A stretch of 64,000 nucleotides of DNA, taken from assembly GCF_001949145.1 (NCBI RefSeq), contig NW_019091479.1, positions 414,668 to 478,667 of the forward strand, read 5' to 3'. The number at the start of each line of letters is the position of its first letter. The stretch's first letter is position 1. Below the pieces are notes generated by a model. That model saw only the letters and a program-made list of their open reading frames with translations. It was not told the DNA's origin and ran no database searches. The stretch is from Acanthaster planci. Lineage: Eukaryota; Echinodermata; Asteroidea; Valvatida; Acanthasteridae. Both the position numbers and the translations under genes were made by a program. Positions 62,201-64,000 of this stretch are shown piece after piece.

Positions 62201-62324
62201 CCATCTGTACCACAAACTGGAGAGAAGGTGTTGGGACATTCTTCAGGACAGAAGCATTCTGCTTCCTGATCCAATGTCTCTCGGCATATCGACCCATAGG
62301 CACAGAGGATGGTTGCACAGGGGC
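29103..62324 (-). CDS. AGRN: Agrin, 28 coding exons (5' end outside window)
   Basis: Agrin is a large secreted heparan sulfate proteoglycan of basement membranes; in vertebrates it clusters acetylcholine receptors through LRP4/MuSK and links laminin to dystroglycan. The 28 exons listed below join in frame through every intron to 1,904 residues, against about 2,050 in vertebrates. Module order is eight follistatin/Kazal, lustrin-like Cys module, GCCPDG motif, two laminin-EGF, ninth follistatin, GCCDDG motif, Ser/Thr-rich exon, EGF, LamG1, two EGF, LamG2, EGF, LamG3, stop. Except for the lustrin-like module and the missing SEA domain this is the agrin architecture; perlecan lacks the follistatin array. 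Up to the EGF before LamG1 every internal junction is phase 1. The signal peptide and any N-terminal agrin domain must lie beyond 62.3 kb, since nothing suitable is seen in 62.3-64 kb. Confidence 0.93.
29457..29560 (-). CDS. AGRN: Agrin exon e27: LamG3 middle
   Basis: Acceptor TCCTCACAG|AACCC, donor GATTG|GTAAGT. It encodes [16 protein letters not shown] and [10 protein letters not shown], the usual LamG strands after the WH motif. It is joined to e26 by an unusual GC-AG intron. Confidence 0.85.
29719..29943 (-). CDS. AGRN: Agrin exon e26: LamG3 core
   Basis: Acceptor GTTCTGCAG|TGAAAA. It encodes [38 protein letters not shown] and [11 protein letters not shown], a textbook LamG core. The donor reads AAG|GCAAGT. 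Only this GC donor keeps phase with e27; the nearby GT (AGGCAA|GTATTT) would bring a TGA into frame. Confidence 0.88.
30515..30620 (-). CDS. AGRN: Agrin exon e25: start of LamG3
   Basis: Acceptor TTTTTCAG|ACCACATG, donor ACAAAT|GTAAGT. It encodes a linker and the first LamG strand ([18 protein letters not shown]). Its 3' border lies where vertebrate agrin carries the alternatively spliced z insert. Confidence 0.85.
30719..30926. other. Assembly gap (208 undetermined bases)
   Basis: A run of N inside the intron between agrin exons e24 and e25. The sequence just left of the gap (ACGGTTTTGCCCGTACCCAA) is repeated to the right inside the hairpin at 30927-31048. So the gap probably hides more copies of that repeat. 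Confidence 0.95.
30927..31048. repeat. 122-bp hairpin (60-bp arms) beside the gap
   Basis: Bases 30927-30986 pair with 30989-31048 around a two-base centre. The outer 24 bp are a perfect inverted repeat, as are the inner ~28 bp (ending GCCCGTACCCAA); only a few AT-rich bases between them mismatch. A copy of part of one arm lies at 30685-30712. TGCAAAACATTG occurs at 30673-30684 and again at 31050-31061, bracketing the whole structure. It looks like a fold-back or miniature transposable element. Confidence 0.85.
31249..31465 (-). CDS. AGRN: Agrin exon e24: LamG2 end and EGF4
   Basis: Acceptor AATTGTAG|TTGTCC, donor AGTGGAG|GTTTGT. It completes LamG2 ([15 protein letters not shown]) and encodes a six-cysteine EGF module from HPCVGSPC to ITC, then a short linker to LamG3. 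Confidence 0.87.
32015..32131 (-). CDS. AGRN: Agrin exon e23: LamG2, C-terminal part
   Basis: Acceptor ATTCCTTAG|GGCTTA, donor AAAATG|GTACGT; 39 codons in phase 0. It encodes [14 protein letters not shown] and GFVGGIKM. The usual Cys of the final LamG strand is replaced by Gly in GFVGGIK. Confidence 0.85.
32331..32442 (-). CDS. AGRN: Agrin exon e22: LamG2 middle
   Basis: Acceptor CTTTGTCAG|GAGTCC, donor TCCTCA|GTAAGT. It encodes [18 protein letters not shown] and [14 protein letters not shown]. It ends at the position of the vertebrate y alternative-splice site. Confidence 0.86.
35248..35494 (-). CDS. AGRN: Agrin exon e21: LamG2 start
   Basis: Acceptor ATGTTTCAG|AGGATG, donor AAATCAG|GTACAG. 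It encodes [23 protein letters not shown] and [20 protein letters not shown], the N-terminal half of a LamG domain closely patterned on vertebrate agrin LamG2. Confidence 0.88.
35845..35982 (-). CDS. AGRN: Agrin exon e20: EGF3
   Basis: Acceptor TTCTGTTAG|GCCCGC, donor GACATGG|GTAGGA. It completes the last loop of EGF2 (GPLCGD) and encodes a full six-Cys EGF module (DPCEGNMC to MCDM). Confidence 0.87.
36358..36587 (-). CDS. AGRN: Agrin exon e19: LamG1 end and EGF2
   Basis: Acceptor TTTGCAG|AATTTA, donor TTTGTCG|GTATGT. It encodes [17 protein letters not shown], closing LamG1, then the linker CGNDPC and an EGF module with PCLNNATC and [11 protein letters not shown]. Confidence 0.88.
36914..37250. 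repeat. Degenerate CAAGTCA-type tandem array
   Basis: About 340 bases of intron built from imperfect copies of AAGTCAAGTCACAAGTCATTT, with repeated TTTGGTCC and TTCGTCAC-type spacers. Copies are too diverged to give an exact count. It lies between agrin exons e18 and e19. Confidence 0.75.
37290..37505 (-). CDS. AGRN: Agrin exon e18: LamG1 middle
   Basis: Acceptor CCTTTTGAG|GTTTGA, donor AGAGTT|GTACGT. It encodes [36 protein letters not shown] and [13 protein letters not shown], in close register with vertebrate agrin LamG1. Confidence 0.88.
38408..38500. repeat. Dispersed repeat, copy B
   Basis: It matches 27911-28000 in order and spacing: CACAAGCTATT, GTGACAA, CATTC, TTTGTC and TTACTTATGACTGGTC. 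It runs into the 12-bp tandem array at 38485. Confidence 0.6.
38485..38616. repeat. 12-bp minisatellite, 11 copies
   Basis: Eleven head-to-tail copies of ATGACTGGTCCT, perfect except for the last (ATGACTGGTCTT). Because the unit is a multiple of three it stays open on both strands and yields artificial MTGP or VIGP repeats. It lies in an agrin intron and is not coding. Confidence 0.95.
39487..39706 (-). CDS. AGRN: Agrin exon e17: LamG1 start
   Basis: Acceptor TTTTTCAG|TTGTAA, donor CACAAGA|GTGAGT. It encodes [29 protein letters not shown] and [19 protein letters not shown], the first half of LamG1. Confidence 0.88.
39931..40068 (-). CDS. AGRN: Agrin exon e16: EGF1
   Basis: Acceptor TTTCATAG|CAACGG, donor GAAGAAG|GTTGGA. 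It encodes a complete EGF module ([13 protein letters not shown] to GPVCEE). The donor is weak (GTTGGA) but keeps phase with e17. Confidence 0.86.
40419..41210 (-). CDS. AGRN: Agrin exon e15: Ser/Thr/Pro-rich linker
   Basis: A single 264-codon exon (acceptor TCTTCACAG|CTGCTT, donor GGCAAA|GTAAGT) rich in Ser, Thr and Pro, with motifs such as SETSKP, SQTS and PPLE. It should be a heavily O-glycosylated, extended stalk between the two halves of the protein. Vertebrate agrin has two such regions flanking a SEA domain. Here one exon joins the cysteine motif directly to EGF1, and neither adjacent intron (350 and 146 bases) shows a SEA exon. The antisense frame is also open, an artefact of composition. 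Confidence 0.85.
41357..41485 (-). CDS. AGRN: Agrin exon e14: GCCDDG cysteine motif 2
   Basis: Acceptor CATTCCAG|CTGTTG, donor GACAA|GTAAGT. It encodes [19 protein letters not shown] and AGCP: four cysteines in a C-x6-CC-x13-C pattern. I recall a like motif just before the SEA domain of vertebrate agrin. It is also similar to motif 1 in exon e10. Confidence 0.82.
41734..41967 (-). CDS. AGRN: Agrin exon e13: follistatin module 9
   Basis: Acceptor TTCTGTAG|TCGTAA, donor CAACT|GTGAGT. Kazal-type core [20 protein letters not shown] preceded by a short EGF-like part ([12 protein letters not shown]). Its place after the laminin-EGF pair matches the ninth follistatin module of vertebrate agrin. Confidence 0.9.
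42307..42450 (-). CDS. AGRN: Agrin exon e12: laminin-EGF module 2
   Basis: Acceptor TTCCCCACAG|CATGTG, donor CAAGAAG|GTAAAT. It encodes [20 protein letters not shown], then [18 protein letters not shown] and GC: the eight-cysteine laminin-EGF pattern begun in e11. Confidence 0.87.
42577..42738 (-). CDS. AGRN: Agrin exon e11: laminin-EGF module 1
   Basis: Acceptor TTTCTGCAG|GCCACT, donor GTAGAC|GTAAGC. It encodes [37 protein letters not shown] and a closing GC, the typical laminin-EGF signature. Confidence 0.9.
43296..43391 (-). CDS. AGRN: Agrin exon e10: GCCPDG cysteine motif 1
   Basis: A 96-nt exon (acceptor CCTTGGCAG|AGCAAA, donor GTCCAA|GTAAGT) encoding [19 protein letters not shown] and AGCPS. 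The spacing is C-x6-CC-x13-C, as in exon e14. This type of motif also occurs, from memory, in papilin-like proteins. Confidence 0.82.
48316..48465 (-). CDS. AGRN: Agrin exon e9: lustrin-like cysteine module
   Basis: Acceptor TTTCGCTAG|ATGTTG, donor GCCCAG|GTAGGT; 50 codons that splice in phase on both sides. Six cysteines follow PC-x18-C-x6-CPSGSYC-x11-CCP, with a Gly-Asp-x-Pro-Leu stretch after the first. This resembles the lustrin-type cysteine-rich repeat of invertebrate matrix proteins. I know of no such module in vertebrate agrin at this place. The assignment to a family is by pattern only. Confidence 0.75.
49057..49344 (-). CDS. AGRN: Agrin exon e8: follistatin module 8 with SGSG site
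   Basis: Acceptor CGCAACAG|CTGAGA, donor TGTGAAG|GTACTT. It opens with [19 protein letters not shown], a Ser-Gly repeat in an acidic setting, the form of a glycosaminoglycan attachment site. A follistatin module follows ([12 protein letters not shown], then [12 protein letters not shown]). The site lies between follistatin modules 7 and 8, where vertebrate agrin carries heparan sulfate. Confidence 0.9.
49838..50035 (-). CDS. AGRN: Agrin exon e7: follistatin module 7
   Basis: Acceptor TCTTTGTAG|TTGAGT. It encodes [36 protein letters not shown] and FDGPCED. The donor GAGGATG|GTGGTA departs from the consensus but is the one that keeps phase with e8. The Kazal part has a shortened first loop. 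Confidence 0.83.
50308..50514 (-). CDS. AGRN: Agrin exon e6: follistatin module 6
   Basis: Acceptor CTTCCAG|ATGGCT, donor GAATGCA|GTAAGT. It encodes [39 protein letters not shown] and QACRQQ, ending QGEC. Confidence 0.9.
50688..50909 (-). CDS. AGRN: Agrin exon e5: follistatin module 5
   Basis: Acceptor TTGTAACAG|TGAACC, donor TTTGTA|GTAAGT. It encodes [12 protein letters not shown], then [21 protein letters not shown], ending ESEGLC. Confidence 0.9.
53450..53656 (-). CDS. AGRN: Agrin exon e4: follistatin module 4
   Basis: Acceptor CATTTCCAG|CTCCAT, donor CCATGCT|GTAAGT. It encodes [33 protein letters not shown] and SNGPC. Confidence 0.9.
54300..54524 (-). CDS. AGRN: Agrin exon e3: follistatin module 3
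   Basis: Acceptor TTCTATTCAG|ATCCTT. Two GTAAGC donors lie 15 bases apart; the second (AAAAAT|GTAAGC) is chosen because it keeps the last Cys (ESYCKPEK). The core is [21 protein letters not shown]. The first half ([13 protein letters not shown]) lacks one of the usual paired cysteines. Confidence 0.85.
55043..55267 (-). CDS. AGRN: Agrin exon e2: follistatin module 2
   Basis: Acceptor GTGAATCTAG|ATCTGA, donor CTTGCA|GTGAGT. It encodes [33 protein letters not shown] and FQGTC. Confidence 0.9.
55268..62114 (-). other. 6.8-kb agrin intron between e1 and e2
   Basis: I see no further follistatin-type exon: no CGSDG-type core in any frame. Open frames here (for example 57230-57640 on +) show no family signature. 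The sequence is AT-rich with many ACATGTACATGT words. Confidence 0.6.
62115..62324 (-). CDS. AGRN: Agrin exon e1 (most 5' seen): follistatin module 1
   Basis: Acceptor CTTTTGTAG|GCCCCT, donor CCTTGTG|GTAAGT; 70 codons in the same phase as the other modules. It encodes [36 protein letters not shown] and SGPC. With eight modules before the laminin-EGF pair, as in vertebrates, this is probably the first follistatin module. Its acceptor shows that more coding exons lie upstream. Confidence 0.9.
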
Positions 62325-64000
62325 CTACAAAAGTACAGAATATGTGAGTCAATGCTGATTGAAAAGATGATCCGGAAAGTGCAAATTACTCAAAGGAATT
62401 GAGATACACAAAGGTTCAAAGCAGAAGGGCCTGCCTTAAATTCATTTGGGAATTGCAATTTGTAAGATCTTCATGGAATTGAAACAAAGAGCAATAAAAC
62501 ATTAAAGCTTTATATACAATATCTTTAGGTATTATGAATTTCAAATGTGATGAGCCAAACCACAGTCTTTTGGGAACAAATCATGCATGAGTCAGCATAC
62601 GACTGTGCTGATGAGACAGAATATCACGTGAGCAATGTAGCTGTTCCAGAAAAGCCTCATACTGAGCAGGCGCTGTTGAAAAACCAAACTGGCTTATTCA
62701 GGGATTGTTCAACAGTATCCATGGTGATTCAGCTACAAGACTGGCTTGACTCTCTGCAGAAATGTCCAGTAATGTAAGCATGAGAGAAAATCCCAAGAAA
62801 GATCATTTCTAAATAAAACACACTGAGTAATGTGCAGACGGGACAACAATACACTATGCAGCCTGGGTTGGATCTGAAGTCCCATACAGGTAGATTGTGC
62901 TGAATGTGGACTGCACACAGGCAAATCAGCGACATGTACATGGCAACTATCAACTACAAGTATGTGTATAATTAGAGTTATTCCATTTGTTCAAGGAAAA
63001 AAATTGCATGAAAAATAATCTTTTACATGAAAACCAAAGAGGTTTCGAAAAACTGTGCGTTTTTTTAGGAATAAGTTACTTAGTCAGGTCAAATGCAGGT
63101 CGACCATAAACAGCACAATACAGCAGACTCAGAGTTTCTTTTGAAAATTCTGAAATAGGAAAGCCCAAAATGGTGGCTCTTAAAATATCTTCCAACCTCA
63201 GCTGAGTATGAAATAGTTTCAATGGGTGAACAAGTCCTCAAATGCACAATTTACTTAGTAACTGATAGTTACTGAACTGACAAGTAACAGGGGAGGAAAT
63301 GTTGAACTTTGCAAGGAACAAAGGCTGAAAACCTGCAACTAAACTTTTTTCTCATCTTCTGAACAACAGATTACGACCGCAATACATCGGTCTTTGACAC
63401 AAACTTCCGAGGCAGGGAAACACAACAAATCTTGTTTGGATCAACTTCAGAATTAATTCTCCATTAAACTGAATGTACAACAACCTTGTGTAACACCCTG
63501 AGGGAAGTTGGAAAAGCATGAAATGCACGACAGGATCTGAAGTGATTTTTATTCTCCCATCACACTGGCAGTAACGAGTATTCCATTTTGTTGTTTTGGT
63601 AGGTAAAAGTTCATGCTTTCAGAGACGGACGTGTAATTGGGGTTGGGCATATGTTGAACCAAAACACATCAATAGCTGAACTTTCTAGAGTGCATATGGG
63701 TCGGATGAGAAATAGGTCAGAGTCTTCGACAAAACTGGTCACTTGCAAAGGATATATTAACGGTTGCCATCATTAATTCATTAAAAACCAAAAACTTTAG
63801 AACCTTCCAAGATGTCCAAAAACTACAAACACGTGATTTAGGGCTAATATGGTACATTCATGTGGTGCTGTACACTGTGTTTATGAAAGACTTGTACAGG
63901 CATGTACACTGATGTCACCTGTTACTGGTTGGTGAGTTCCGAGTAACTTTCCATCAAATGACTGGATTTTCAGTAGTTTCTTTGCTTTGTTTCTACATTT
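62325..64000. other. Agrin 5' intron, no exon seen
   Basis: No signal peptide, N-terminal agrin-like or follistatin exon can be supported on the minus strand. The first coding exon and promoter are therefore outside the window. Confidence 0.6.

Overview
This is intron-rich animal nuclear DNA. Agrin, UDP-glucuronosyltransferase and MS4A-type genes, together with frequent TAGGCCTA-like words and ACATGTACATGTA runs in the non-coding DNA, suggest a marine invertebrate deuterostome, most likely an echinoderm. That taxonomic call is inference. All gene models below come from reading splice sites and checking that codon phase is kept across every junction.

Layout. (1) 2.9-12.4 kb, + strand: two tandem five-exon genes for small four-pass membrane proteins of the MS4A/CD20 type (199 and 188 residues). 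Their exon phases are identical and exons 1-4 have identical lengths (144, 60, 102, 144 nt). Both end in a Gln/Pro/Tyr repeat tail, and matching blocks continue far past the stop codons, so this is a segmental duplication. (2) 12.4-15.8 kb: no gene recognised; it contains a perfect 25-bp inverted repeat. (3) 15.8-24.9 kb, + strand: a UDP-glucuronosyltransferase (UGT) locus. Three tandem first exons (1a intact, 1b broken, 1c intact) encode the aglycone-binding half. They are followed by a single set of exons 2-4 encoding the UDP-sugar-binding half, the membrane anchor and a KKQL tail. This resembles the layout of the vertebrate UGT1 locus. (4) 24.9-29.1 kb: the space between two convergent genes, probably including the agrin 3' UTR.

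(5) 29.1-62.3 kb, - strand: an agrin gene. I can place 28 coding exons, which join in frame to 1,904 residues. In protein order they are: eight follistatin/Kazal modules, a lustrin-like cysteine module, a GCCPDG cysteine motif, two laminin-type EGF modules, a ninth follistatin module, a second GCCDDG motif, a 264-codon Ser/Thr/Pro-rich exon, then EGF-LamG1-EGF-EGF-LamG2-EGF-LamG3. The C-terminal order matches vertebrate agrin exactly. No SEA domain is visible where vertebrate agrin has one. The 5' end (signal peptide, promoter) lies outside the window, beyond 62.3 kb.

Assembly gaps are at 2243-2246 and 30719-30926. The second abuts a 122-bp perfect hairpin that probably caused it. No RNA gene, CRISPR array or viral gene was found.
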